From Lytechinus variegatus (taxonomy: Eukaryota; Echinodermata; Echinoidea; Temnopleuroida; Toxopneustidae), in assembly GCF_018143015.1 (NCBI RefSeq), contig NC_054758.1, forward strand, positions 21,234,501 to 21,298,500: a stretch of DNA of 64,000 nucleotides, written 5' to 3'. Under the pieces are notes generated by a model. It saw nothing but the letters and a program-made list of their open reading frames with translations, did no database searches and was not told the origin of the DNA. A program made the translations under genes and the position numbers. Shown here piece after piece: positions 12,901 through 24,199 of the stretch (position 1 is its first letter; every line of letters starts with the position of its first letter).

Positions 12901-14337
12901 GTTGTATGACCTGTACCCATCTCCCGTGACCTTTGACCCCGTCGATGTGATGATGTCATCAGATGTTAAATCGAGAGAAGAGATCTAACAAGAGGTTACA
13001 ACGGAAGCTCGAACAGTCGCAGGAAAGGGTTCTTATTCTAGAGCAAGAAGTCCAGATACTAACACAAGTAAAACAAAAATGTTCATTTTGAATTTTATTT
13101 CCCCAAGCTATTATCTTTACTTAAGCCAAGTGTTTGTTAGTCTAGTTTAAGACCCCTTTACCGATTTCCTTGTTCGCTGACTTCATGCCAAAAGCTGAGT
13201 GAGCATGTGACCCTATAAAGCTGTACTTGTGTGTAGGTTTTCAGGGTTGTGCTTATATTTAGCGTATGGATTGTTTGAGAAGGTTACTGATAGGATCTAT
13301 GCTTAGCTTTCGGCATAATTAGTCGGCAAATAAAGATTTCGTAAAAAGGGCTTTGGAAGTACACTTCACTTCATAAGACATGGCCCTGGGCTTTCATTGC
13401 TGTGCATTATAGAACTATCTGTGAGCATGAATGGGCAAAATAAATGAACAACTATTTTTAAATGCTCTCTTATATATTATATTATCCTTGCAGTGTTGTC
13501 ATGTTGTAATCTTCATTCAATTTTAATATACATTATATCACTTTCACATTGTCAGAATGCAGTATTCATTGGTTATTATTGGAAAGAAATATAACTGCAT
13601 GTCTGTATTTCTGACTTTTTATGGATTTTATTTTCAGACTATTGGTGATTAAATTTTGTACAGTGTGCATGCAAGTATATTTATTTTTGAAACCTTAAGA
13701 AATTTGAAGAGTATGCCTGTAATTAGATGTGTATCCATGCACGTTTTAAATTTATTTTTAATGTACTGTACATGCACACCAATTGAAGGATATAAATAAA
13801 ACATTTTATTGCATTTAATTCATTATACTTCTATTTTGCTGAGATATGTATATATTTTATATGTAAAAGCAAGAAAAACTTAGAAAATTCTGTCAGAAGT
13901 GGGTCCAAGATGATGGGGGAGGGGGCATGTCAAAAAAACACTAGGAAGAAAGGGCTATCACTATTCTAGGAGACCATTCTCACAAATATTTACACCCCCC
14001 CCCCAAAAAAAAAAGAGCTTGCTAAAAATAAGTGAGGGGGTGGGGGTGCTGAGTAAAATTTGGCCTCTCTTTGATATCTCATGGCTAGGGGAAGGGGGCT
14101 TAGTTGGATTTTCTCCCCTCTAAAGACTCCCTTTATTGCTTTACATTTTTTGCATTCAACAATGGCCTCAGAGCATATAGTTTTATGCAGTGGGACATTG
14201 AAGTGACTTTAACCTCCTACTATTAACATTTTCTTAATTTTTTTCCATAGGATTTGGAAGCTGCAGAGGATGAATTGGACCAGGTGAAGGACGAGAATCG
14301 AGCATTACTAAAAGCATTGGCCAAGTTAGGCAGTTAG
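6890..14337 (+). CDS. PAWR/PAR-4-like coiled-coil protein, C-terminal exons
   Basis: Four exons in consistent phase give the last 100 residues of a protein: 6890-6936, 10027-10090, 12963-13067 and 14251-14337 (stop TAG). All introns are GT-AG. The first two exons are acidic and polar (DPEESSER, EADDNEEDERSAEE). The last two form a charged heptad coiled coil ending DQVKDENRALLKALAKLGS. Aligned from its end without gaps, the final exon shares about 13 of 28 residues with the human PAWR (PAR-4) leucine zipper as I recall it (DLDDIEDENEQLKQENKTLL). It shares fewer with the MYPT1 tail, which also ends in a KDEN...L.KL zipper. PAR-4 zippers mediate dimerisation and partner binding. The N-terminal part is not in the window or was not found. 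Assignment to PAWR rather than MYPT is inference. Confidence 0.6.
7160..9935. repeat. 2.8 kb minisatellite, 24/20 bp units (CCCATGCATCCACCAA...)
   Basis: A tandem array of CCCATGCATCCACCAACCCA followed by CCCA or variants. Most units are 24 bp, mixed with 20 bp units and variants CCAACCAA, CCACCCTCC and CCCGTGCAT. The flanks (7160-7320 and 9760-9935) are more degenerate. Because 24 is a multiple of 3 and the unit has no stop on either strand, several frames stay open for hundreds of codons (THPCIHQP-type on +, MHGWVGWW-type on -). These frames overlap each other on both strands, switch with the 20 bp units and have no other coding sign, so they are not called as genes. The array is inside the intron before the exon at 10027 and ends about 90 bp from its acceptor. 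Confidence 0.95.
10027..10090 (+). CDS. Coiled-coil gene, acidic exon
   Basis: 64 bp exon with acceptor TTTTGTAG and donor GTGAGT. The first base completes an Arg codon begun at 6935-6936. It then encodes TGRIEADDNEEDERSAEEVQR and ends in phase 0. It is strongly acidic. An open frame runs into it from the upstream minisatellite, but that continuity is accidental because the minisatellite has no stops. Confidence 0.6.
10091..12280. other. Intron, no other feature recognised
   Basis: AT-rich intron sequence between two exons of the coiled-coil gene. It contains a short GA run near 11750 and homopolymers. No exon or transposon ends were seen. Confidence 0.45.
12281..12435. repeat. Palindromic MITE, family D (GGGCCTGTTGCATAAAACT)
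   Basis: About 155 bp. The left end GGGCCCGTTGCATAAAACTT mirrors the right end AGTTTTATGCAACAGGCCCC. Inside, TTTTTACCTGA and TCAGATAAAGAG continue the arms. The second copy is at 42937-43077. Non-coding. Confidence 0.8.
12963..13067 (+). CDS. Coiled-coil gene, zipper exon 1
   Basis: 105 bp, 35 codons in phase 0, from acceptor GTCATCAG to donor GTAAAA. It encodes a basic start (NREKRSNKRLQRKLEQ) followed by heptads with Leu/Val/Ile at core positions (RVLILEQEVQIL). The pyrimidine tract at the acceptor is weak, so the exact 5' edge is less certain than the frame. Confidence 0.55.
13068..14250. other. Intron, no other feature recognised
   Basis: AT-rich intron with a C-run/A-run patch at about 13995-14012. 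No mobile-element ends or exons were seen. Confidence 0.45.
14251..14337 (+). CDS. Coiled-coil gene, terminal zipper exon and stop
   Basis: 29 codons including the TAG stop. The acceptor TTTTTTTCCATAG is strong. It encodes DLEAAEDELDQVKDENRALL and then KALAKLGS. The final six-residue pattern (hydrophobic, Lys-Leu, small) is typical of the very C-terminus of PAWR and MYPT zippers. It joins the preceding exon in phase 0. Confidence 0.65.
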   Translation, partial: DLEAAEDELDQVKDENRALLKALAKLGS

Positions 14338-14424
14338 GCCATGGTATATATGTATAGCCCCCTCTACTGTTAGGACAGAGAATAACTGATAGCAACTCAC
14401 AGTGGCAGACTGACCACAGCGGGA

Positions 14425-14430
14425 AATAAA
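14425..14430 (+). promoter_or_regulatory. Poly(A) signal AATAAA of the coiled-coil gene
   Basis: Canonical AATAAA about 88 bp after the stop codon at 14335-14337, a usual distance for a short 3' untranslated region. The cleavage site itself was not determined. Confidence 0.5.
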
Positions 14431-14579
14431 CAGATGCAACTGTGCAACATGGATGAAGAGCATGAATCCTCAAGAGTCAGCAATGGCATATGTATTTACT
14501 TTGTATTGTCTCATTCAGTTAGGGATGGTACTTTTGGCATATCAGAAGGAATATAATTCCTTATCCCAGTAAAAACTGT

Positions 14580-14880
14580 GATGTTGTCAGGTGTACATAA
14601 AAAAACTACACCAGTCACTTACACCAGTGATAAATTCACATTGTTAATCCTTCCCCAAATGGTGTTAATGTTACACCTTTTGCTGGTTCAACACCCTTTG
14701 GGTGTTGTATTGAGACTGTGGTGTTAATTGATGGATGTAGATGACAACACCAGTCAGTTTACACCCTGAATTCAGTGTTCAACATCAAACATGTTATTTT
14801 AACACCTTTGGTTATTCATCACTCTGGTGTTATATACAAAGTCTGTTTAATTTAACACCTTAGGGCTTGGTCCTGTTGGG
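14580..14880. repeat. Degenerate GGTGTTA/TAACACC-rich block, second copy
   Basis: Repeated short words (ACACCAGTCA, GGTGTTAAT, TTTAACACC) in both orientations, as at 6480-6845. Probably a decayed palindromic element family. No coding potential. Confidence 0.5.
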
Positions 14881-15417
14881 GAAACCAACTGGTGTCAGTT
14901 TTACCAACTAATGATATTTTTGTGGTTTCTTGACATTTGATTCAGCGACAATGGCTCCGATGCATAATCTATCAGTATTAAGCCAAACATAAACTCTAAA
15001 ACTAAATAAATCCTGATCAATGTATTTACATTATTCTGAACAAAAAAAACTCTATCACAAATCTTAACTCTAACCCAGTAACCTCTGAGATATTAAGACT
15101 GGAGCAAGTATTGTGTCACCATTATGACAACACCCTTTTTTAACACTCTTTGGTGTTGTGCTCAAATGCTCAATTTAATTCTAACATCACAGTGTTTGCA
15201 AAGAACCATAAAGCCATTGATTTAGAATTTCGAAGCATGATCTAGGTTCCTGTATCACAAGCCTAGGTGATTGATCGCATATATGATTTCTACAATTGAT
15301 TATACATTGTTGCCAATGCAATCAATTGTAAAAATTGGTCATGTGATCAATTGCCAACATTTGTGTCACAGGGTCCTGATCTGATGTAGATATGAAGTTT
15401 GTCTGTTAAGACCAGGA

Positions 15418-15606
15418 AGAACTTTCACAAAGATTGAAGTATGACTTAGAGTTGCACTTAATTGCCTAGTTGTGTGCGGTATAATAGGCATGACTTCATT
15501 GGTCCAATTATACCAAGAGAACTCATGCTACTGCATAATTGATCAATGCGTCAGCATTTAAATGCGACTGTAAGTCATACTTAAAAATCTTTGTGAAACA
15601 CCACCC
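15418..15606. repeat. MITE, family E (GTGTTTCACAAAG ends)
   Basis: About 190 bp. The left arm TTTCACAAAGATTGAAGTATGACTTAGAG is complemented at the right by TAAGTCATACTTAAAAATCTTTGTGAAACACC. Related copies are at 19577-19816 and, interrupted, at 58488-59226. Confidence 0.75.
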
Positions 15607-15659
15607 CAGAAGATAAATTAACAACTTTAATAAAATCTTATATGAAGTCTGTAACTTTC

Positions 15660-16000
15660 AGACATAAGCATATGTTTTGCATATAGGATGGATTTAGCCA
15701 ATCAGCTTGCTGTATCTCATGATTCAAATCAATTTTAACGATGGAAAGCCAGCTGCACCATTATCTTTCATCTAGGACACATGTATCCAAGGTTTTGTGA
15801 GAGATTGCATGGAGTATGCATGTTAAATGGACTTAGCCAATCGGCCTTCTCTATCATGTGATTTAAATCAATTTTGATTATGGACAGCCATCTGCACCAT
15901 AATTTTCAATCTAGGACATGTGCATTGAAGCACAGTTTTGTGAGAGATTGCATGGGTGTTGCATGGAGGATGGATCCAGCCAATCAGATTTCTTTATCTC
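15660..16000. repeat. Tandem repeat, about 145 bp units
   Basis: Units share GGATGGATTTAGCCAATCAG, TGATTCAAATCAATTTT, AGCCAGCTGCACCAT, ATCTAGGACA and TTTTGTGAGAGATTGCATGG. There are two near-complete units and a partial third (GGATGGATCCAGCCAATCAG at about 15968). No coding potential. Confidence 0.8.
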
Positions 16001-17955
16001 CTGCCGAGAGGAAGAGTACATACCCCTGATTGATGATGAATTATAACCCAACAAATGGCTTTCCATTGTTGAATTTAAATAAATAAAGCTTGCTTGGCTT
16101 TCCATACACATGTAGTTGGTTTGGCCTATGGGTTCAAGTTAAGTTAAACTCTCATGGGGACATATAAGCACCTTAGAACCAGTATGTGCACATCAATCGT
16201 ATGTCTTGCAAATAATTCTAAGTTTGCAATCATTTTAATAGCTGTGTAATAGTGGGGGGATGTGCAAGAACCCATAAAGCAACAGGAGAATTCCCAGGCC
16301 ATCTGCAAACAGGACCCTTGCCTTTCAATTTTATTCATTGATAAAAGCCATAATCATTATCACAAAATGAGAAAAGGAGTGAGCGTTCGTGTAAAGGGAA
16401 TTAGTTTGCTACCAGTTATTCTCCTTCTTGGCTTTATAAATACATGTAAATACTACTTGTTTGATAATAGTACTAAATATGAATACATATTGTTGCCAAA
16501 AAGAGATTAAATAATGTGTAAAATATTGAATTCAGGATTTGGACTCAGGCAGCATACTTTTTCATCTATTTTCGTATTTATTGGTGATGCCAGTGTAATC
16601 CTAAAGCAGTGAATGATGTCATGGCAATAACCATAACAATAAGTTTTTAACTATCTTTTGAATAAATATCTTCTTAGTATTCTCCATCTTCACTTCTAAG
16701 GTGCTCAATCAAAAAAAAGACAGTATCTATAAATAAACTTTCAAATTCACAAGATATCTATATGCTTAGGATGAATAATTACTAAATTTTAGCAATTGAG
16801 CAAAAATGTTATGAAAGCTCTCTAGACATGCTGGGATTATCCATGTCTTTGCTTGTTTGAGAGTATCTTTAATTACAGTGAAAACAAGATTTTTTATGTT
16901 TTGTTTCTTGATCATGATCAACATTTGGCTGTAAAGCTCACATGTTTGACCCTTCAGTGCAGATATCCCTGATATCTACTTGATTATTTTGGGGAGTCTG
17001 GAAAAGGTACATTGCCAGCCGTTCTATGATACGAAACAATGCTTAAGCTAGGGTTGGAGTATACAGCGCTTAGAAACATTGCTTTTAGTGCTATAATAAT
17101 GTTTCACGTCATGACTAATATTGTTACATACATTTCTTAAGAAGAAAACTGTTTGAAAAATAACATTGAAAATGTGATCAAGTATGACAGGTTATTTTTT
17201 GAATAAGAGAAAATGGGTCAAATTGGTAAATCCTTGCAGGAAACCGAACAGGGAAGTTTCCTAAAGCTGCTCATTTGTTACTAATGACTTAACTTACGGA
17301 TGACTGGTGACCCTATACTTAGAGCTAAATCGATGCTGGTGAAATTTTTTTTTCAAAAGAATAGGTCACCAGTCGTGTATAAAGTCAAATGGATCTAATG
17401 TTTAAAGGATGAATGGTTCTTCCTAGATAACGGTTTTGATCATATGCCATTTCATTTTGGAGGGTCGCACAATTAAGCATTAATAGATGAAAAATATCTT
17501 GAAAATTGGTTAGGCTGTGAATGACTTAGAGAACACATGTATATCCAATGAGTGAGAGAAGTTCTGAGAAAAGCCACACAAGTCCACAGACATCTGGGAA
17601 AATGCATCGTTCTGTTGCGGTCTGAATTTTGCCAAGTTGTGCAATTTGCCATATAGGTAAAGAGAGATGTTACTTCTGTCTAGTTTGGTCGGCAAACACA
17701 ACGTTGCTCACCCATTTTCATCATAAAATGAATAGATTAATCTTTAATCAGAGACCGTTCTTTTTAGGGGATATTTTCATAACGATCTCTGCCTCTTTTT
17801 TATACACAGTACTATGCTTACCTATACCATCTCATTATATTGCTATTCATTACCCCCAACTCAAATGGCCACAGGACTTGTAACCAATAGATGATGAACA
17901 GCATTTATATAGTTCAAGTTATATGTTCAAAGCTTATTGATATATTATACTAATA
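16001..17955. other. Intergenic DNA, no gene seen
   Basis: No exon or mobile-element ends could be supported. Short frames here lack splice-site or family support. Confidence 0.4.
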
Positions 17956-17957
17956 TT

Positions 17958-18378
17958 ACCAACTGGTAGAGCACGGGCCGTTTCGTAAAGCTGTTTGTAA
18001 GTTAAGAGTGACTTTTAAGAACAACTGGTGATCCCTTCTTGTGGTAAGTGATATTCACCATTAATTGTTCATTGGTGATTATTTAGTGCGCAAGAAAGCT
18101 TCAACAGTCATTCTTAAAGTCGCTCTTAACTTACGAACAGCTTTATGAAACACCCACCCAATCCGGGGTTCAAATCCCACCACAGCACTTGTGTCCTGTG
18201 GCAAGGCATTTATCTACATTTGCCACTCTCCACCCAGGTGTAGTAAATGGTTACCCGGTAGGAAGGAATTCCTTGAATGCTCTTGTTTGAGGTTAGCCGC
18301 GCTAAAGCCGTGGTAACAGTATGCAGCGCTTAGAAGCATATTTAAAGCACTATATAAATGTTGCATATTATTATTATT
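17958..18378 (+). mobile_element. tRNA-derived SINE, split by a MITE
   Basis: The tRNA-like head is interrupted. The box A half (AACTGGTAGAGCAC) is at 17960-17973 and the box B half (GGGGTTCAAATCCCACC) is at 18165-18181. The MITE of the next entry lies between them. Downstream is the SINE body shared with 45949-46235 and, on the - strand, 30570-30806: GGCAAGGCATTTATCT, CCACTCT, CACCCAGGTGTAGTAAATGG, TACCCGGTAGGAAGGA and the tail ACTATATAAATGTTGCATATTATT. It encodes no protein and would depend on LINE enzymes. Confidence 0.8.
17974..18154. repeat. MITE, family F, inserted between SINE boxes A and B
   Basis: The inverted termini are GGGCCGTTTCGTAAAGCTGT at the left and ACAGCTTTATGAAACACCC at the right. 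Next inward, TGTAAGTTAAGAGTGACTTT is mirrored by AAGTCGCTCTTAACTTACGA. About 180 bp, non-coding. It must be younger than the SINE it splits. Confidence 0.8.
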
Positions 18379-19576
18379 ATCATAATCTTTTACAAAGTTG
18401 ATGCCCCCCCTCTCTTTCTCTCAATTGATATTACTGTGGTTTAACTGCCTATTTAGCTCAGTTACTGGCTTAATTTAGATGGATCTAAGAATAGCTGATG
18501 TCTGGAAGTAAGTTTCCTTGTCTGTTTGACTAGATATATATTTAGATTTTATTAGAAATAGTATAAATACATGATATATATCATTTTTTAATAGAAATGA
18601 ACCAAAAGATACAACAGTTTTTAAATCAAGATTTTGGACAAATGTTTTGTATCATAACTCAAGAAAGTACTGATGTATTCAAAACTTTTGGTAAAGTACA
18701 TATGTACATGATTAATGATGCGATCAAGAATATAGAAATATGCAAGAAAAGTACTTATATTTATATACCATTGCAGTGAATATTCATTTTCATATTATTT
18801 CCTATCAACTCAGATCTGATGCAAAGTTAAAAACATTTATTTTTTAAACCATAAAAGAGTCATCTCAATGTCATCGATGTGCACCCTCATTGCACAAAAA
18901 GACAATTTTCACCTGCAATACCTTTGCAATGAGTTGATATATATAGAAAAGATATATGATATTCTGAGTGCTCTGTTTGTATTTATTAGGCTCCAACGCC
19001 ATGAATAGCATGCGTGTTTGGATTTAATTTTCGATGTTGATAATTATGTGTGTTTAGAGGGGAAAAAATCATTGTTTATATTTGTACTAATAGTCTTCTC
19101 GAAGACTCAACTATTTTTTTGATTCAGGAGACATGGCTAATATTTGCTCATGAAGATGCATTTCAATTTGCAAGAGTATTTGAAGGTGATATGTCATAAT
19201 CCCTCAGGAAAGGCACTCTTTGATTTTCTGGAATCAAGAATGTATACTCAATGAGAGAGATAGTTTTGTTGACTTTTCATTCATATGGTGTGGGAGGCAA
19301 ACATTACTTGGCAAGGCAAAATAGTATAGGAGATAGAGAAATTGGAACCTATTCATAATCAAACAGAGTTAGGAGTTAGGCACCTTATCAAAGTCAGAGC
19401 CAAGTCCTTCCCCCAGGGAATCCTGTGAGAAGTTTTTCATTACAAATCATCATGGTCACCAGAGATGAAACAATGCGGACTGTCAGAAATCTGCTATGAA
19501 ATGATGCACAGTATCCTTATAGCGGGATCCCTGCTAAAAGTTATGGCACACAGACATTGGATAAGTTGCCTCGCCA
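18379..19576. other. Intergenic DNA, no gene seen
   Basis: AT-rich sequence without supported exons or transposon ends. Confidence 0.4.
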
Positions 19577-19816
19577 GGGGGTGTTTCACAAAGTTTTAAG
19601 TATGACTTAGAGCCGCACTTAAATTCCTAGTTGCGCACGGTATGAAAGACATGACCGCATTGGTCAGATCATAGAGCTATAGCTCCATGGTCAGATCATG
19701 CCAAGTGGTCGTGCTTTCCTGCGTATTGATCAATAAGATTGCGCGTTGCATATTATGTACACGCTGGCATTTAAGTGTGACTCTAAGTCATACCTAAATT
19801 TTGTGAAACACCCCCC
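19577..19816. repeat. MITE, family E
   Basis: Left end GGGGTGTTTCACAAAGTTTTAAGTATGACTTAGAG, mirrored by CTCTAAGTCATACCTAAATTTTGTGAAACACCCCCC at the right. The core contains a short duplicated GGTCAGATCAT. About 240 bp, non-coding. Confidence 0.8.
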
Positions 19817-21660
19817 AGGATGTATCTTCAAATATTCTTGTGAATTATTTGCATGTGTGAATGATGTCCTATTTTCATATCATTTACATAGATATAAATA
19901 TTTAGGGGATCATGGTGTGCCTCATATTTGATTAAGTTCCAATCAAAGTGTGTCACAATATATCACAATATTTTTTTTTAATTAGAAGGAGTATACTTGT
20001 AGATAATTTCAAGACTAATTCTTTAGAACGCTTTTCTTTTAACTTGTTTTATTGGCTAGTTGCAATCTTGTGGTATTGAATTTTGAGTGTGATTTTAGTC
20101 CTTCCCCATATTTTTTTAATATTAAGTTAGTTGACAGCTAAAATGTGTTGTACTTTAAGTTTAAATGCATTGAGCTTTTAATTTGATGTAGAAATTCTCT
20201 AAAGTCTTTTTCAAAACAAAACACTTCGCATAGAATTATTGTAGCATCAAAACTTTTCAGTAGTAGCATGTATTGTCATCTCAGAAAACGCATTTTCAGG
20301 ATCTAGTCTCTCTCAGAAAACGCATTTTCAGGGAAAGAAATATTTTGTATTTTGATTTCTAATCACTAAATGGTAATTTTGAATATTCATCTGATTTTAC
20401 CAGGGAGCTATAATTTCTTAAAAAGTGGTGCTTGTTACAATCGTCCTGAAGCCATGATGAAGTACTTCAAAGAACAAAAAAAATCATTTTCTTTTGAACT
20501 GGTATTTGACATATGGGACATTGTTACAGTATGTGAAGGTAAACATGACTCTTTCATATGCAAACCCCTTTTTCTTCCGGAGAGGTTCTGACTTGCACCT
20601 TTTGCTTGGAGATTAATACTTCAAGTAATGTTACATTCAAACAACTCATTCTCTGCAAAGAAAGGATTGAATAAAATGGTGTGTTGAACTAGTGTAGGCA
20701 TGTAGATGTAGATTTTTTTTCTTAGGGGGAGGGATGGGGTTGGTCTGATAACTCAAAATCTTTACATTATCAGTATATCTGCACCATGTGGTATAGTATT
20801 CTATCATACAATCTATTATGACATTACAAATTTCACAGACATATTCAAGTCCTCAGTTTTATTGTCAGATAACTGCATCGCCCTCTCCATTTCACTGAAG
20901 CATCTCATTCTCAAGTGTGAAGTATTTTCTGTTTGTTATTCATGTGCAAGAATTTTGAGAAATCCTTCAACTTTTGGTTCCATCTTTTTTCTGCATTATG
21001 AACCTTCATTTCTTCTGTGTAAGCTTGACCTGTAGATGTTGGATTGATGATATATTGGAAATGTGCTATGTGCCGATTGTTTTTCATATGATCATACTTT
21101 CTTTCCTTTTTTTGGGGGGGGGGGGCAGGGGAGAGTTGGGAGGCTCTTTTATACACAATTCAAAACAAATTAGGTGTGTTTGCAATTAAATTGTTGTAAT
21201 CTAATATTTATCTTCATGTACTCTCTTCTATATTCTCCTTTAAATTATTTTTATGCAATATTCTATTTCTGGTCTTTAATTAATGCAATAAATAATGTTT
21301 TTCATTAAAACTTTGTTAAGGGTCAGTGGCCTTTCAATAATTACATCATGTTTTCAAGTTATTTTAGTACTCTGTCCATTTAACAGTAATGATACGTATT
21401 TATTATTCATTTGTGTTGTATATAATATCTTTTGTGTTGGATGTGTAGCATCAAATATATAATTGTATTTTTGTGTCTATCATTGTAAATACAGTTTTCT
21501 AAGCATGGTGTCCTTATTTTCCTAGATCAGAGTTCAGTATTTTCAATATATTTGCATGCAATCCCTGATGATCAACTAGTATTTAATTTATTCATATTGG
21601 GAACAGTGTGTTTCTATGTAGAATAAAGGTCCATGTGTATGTATATTGATGCAGTAGGTA
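19817..21660. other. Intergenic DNA with a small duplication
   Basis: No gene is supported. A 20 bp motif (TCTCAGAAAACGCATTTTCA) occurs twice between 20280 and 20330. A G-run of about 13 bases lies at about 21114-21126. Confidence 0.4.
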
Positions 21661-21666
21661 TAGTAA

Positions 21667-21810
21667 TTGCTAAACTAAATTTTTGAGTGGATAAAAATCT
21701 TATCTGATCAATTTTATTTGTCTTCAAAACTCACAAATTGCTAAACTAAATTTTTGAGTGGATATAAATCTTATCTGATCACTGTTATTTGTCATCAAAA
21801 CCCACAAATA
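21667..21810. repeat. Tandem duplication, two copies of 71 bp
   Basis: The block TTGCTAAACTAAATTTTTGA at 21667 recurs at 21738. Each copy continues GTGGATAAAAATCTTATCTG (or near-identical) and ends in CAAAACTCACAAA or CAAAACCCACAAA. Confidence 0.85.
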
Positions 21811-22617
21811 ATGTAAAAAAAAATCAACATTTGACTATCAACCAAGTGGTGTTTCAAATTTGATGGGGGGGGGGCAGCAAGATATCCTATTTGATATTCT
21901 CAACTGTGTTACAGTTGTGCAGAGATATCTTTTTCTCCCTTTTTTCTTGTTTTCCCCTACTGGACACACAAACAAAAATCATCATTAGTGAAGGGGCGCC
22001 CCCTGTCCCCTATGGCATTGCCCCGATCGGTAGCATTCCTTGCAACTTACTTCATGCTGGCGCTAGGTTAGGCAATCTGATCTGTTATCTTAGCACATCA
22101 CCAACACTCGAGTTAAAACCACACAATCTGTCCCTCACTACATAATTGATATCTGAAATTGCGTATGACAGAGCTTATGACATATGGATAGAGTCTACAA
22201 CATTCTCTTTCAACGATGGTAGGAATTTGGAAGGAAATCAGTATTGAATATGCGGCAATATTGGCTTTTCCAAGAATGAGTTTAAATTGGAGTCACTCCT
22301 GTCTTATCCAGACTAAAACTCTCCATTTCAGTTTGGATACAGGAGTGACAGTTTGTGCTGATGACCAGTCTTTCTTACAAAAGGGGTATCAGTCAATACT
22401 ATTGCACTATTTTCTTTCCAGAAAATACGGATATCGCATCTCATACAATGATATCGATATTGTGGCATGGAATTTTAACTGAGAGGGTAATAACAAAAGT
22501 TATATTACTATGCAGTGATATCTATTATGAGGTATTTTGAGCCGTTAGGTCAATAGTAGAAATTATAAGATCACATTCAATATAGCATCAAGAAGCACAT
22601 GTCATATGTCATTTTTT

Positions 22618-22750
22618 TTGTAAAATGGTGGTTGGTGCTGAAAGTGGAGCACTAAAAATATATATCACAACTCATGAAATAAGAAATAAGGTGGTGTTTG
22701 GTGCTGAAAGTGTAGGACAAAACAATATATCACTACTCGTGAGATGAAAT
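22618..22750. repeat. Tandem duplication, about 65 bp units
   Basis: GGTGGTTGGTGCTGAAAGTG and GGTGGTGTTTGGTGCTGAAA start two diverged copies. Each is followed by an AAAATATATATCAC or AACAATATATCAC block and an ACTCATGA or ACTCGTGA block. Confidence 0.65.
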
Positions 22751-23999
22751 AGGGAGATCATACATTTTTATGTCATAAATTGTGTCTGAAGCTTCAAGGG
22801 CATTGGTAATAAATATATCACTTCTCATACAGTATCTTTCCCAGTTGCACATTACCATTGCAGTGATTCATCTTTCTTGTGTGAATAATATCTTTAGATT
22901 ACCCCATTTGATTTTTTCATATGTAGATGAAGCAGATGCATGGGGGGACCCATGATAATATGGGGGCAACAATTTCAATTTGTCCCCCCCCCCTATGATT
23001 TTTACAACATTGAAACCCCTAAATTTATAATATGCAATGCGAATAACAGTTTTAAAAACATTGAAAAATAATTGAACTTGGCATAAAAATAATGATAAAC
23101 ATTCAAATTTTGTTTATGTTTTGGTAATTTTTACTTTCTGCCCCCGCCATCCAAAACATTGGTCAACATCCCCGGGGTAAAGGAGTCCCAATTTGTTGGT
23201 GCCAAATTGTCAATAATCACAGTCTTAAGTATTCATTGGTGGATATTTTGATTGCATTTCATACATGTATTCATTACTATTAGACATCAGCCTGACTTTC
23301 CTCTAAAATCTTTGCAGAATATGTAACAACATGCGGAATCATAATTGTTCATTGTGATATGTTTGCCCTTCAGGAGGAGAGATATTACATACATTGTTCT
23401 ATTCTTGGTTACAACAAAATTCAATGTCAGTCAAATTTATATCTCTTAATCACAATTTGTTCCAGCATTCTTGAGTGGTTTCTGTCTCCTTTGGTGAGCC
23501 GACCTTTATATGGTGTAAGTGCGACTTTGCTTTTTCAAAATTGGTCAAAAAACAATCAGCATTTGAATATGCAAAGTTTTTATTGTTTAAATATTACGGC
23601 AGGTTGGCAAATTAGTTTTCTTTAAATTTCTAAAAAAATCTCTCAGTGACGCAGTGGGAGGTATTTTTTTGTCCCTAATCGAAGTGTTTCCAGGAAATTT
23701 GGTACAATGTTTGTTGTACAAAATTCTGGTTTAACATAGGTCCCATTTGTTTTATTAATATTAGGGCTTGTAGAAACCACTGGATAATGTTGAAATTAAT
23801 CATTTTCCAGCTGACATATCTGTTTTTCTATATATTATGACAGATTTCTATGATAAAACACAAGAAATAGAAATTCGTCTTTAACTCAATTCCAGTTCTA
23901 TTAACTTCTGCCACCCAATAACACAATTTTTGATATCTGCAGGAAACAAACTTATTGCTTCCAGATTTGGAAATATTCGGGATTCGTCTTGAGTACTGA
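22751..23999. other. Intergenic DNA, no gene seen
   Basis: AT-rich sequence with C-runs near 22985. No exon or transposon ends supported. Confidence 0.4.
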
Positions 24000-24190
24000 C
24001 AGTGAAATGCCATCAAAATGAATACCATGAAAATAGTCATCTGTTAAATACCATAAAAATGAATACAATCAAAATGAATTCCATCGAAATGAATACCATC
24101 AAAATGGATACTATCAAAATGGACACCATCAAAATTGAACACCTTCAAGATGTATACCATCAAAATGAATACCATCAAGATGCCATCAAC
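24000..24190. repeat. Short minisatellite, 10-15 bp units (AAAATGAATACCATC)
   Basis: Degenerate tandem units such as CATCAAAATGAATAC and TATCAAAATGGACAC. The overlapping open frames on both strands (IKMNTIKMD-type and FDGIHFDGIHF-type) are products of the repeat and are not genes. Confidence 0.85.
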
Positions 24191-24199
24191 GTAAAATGC

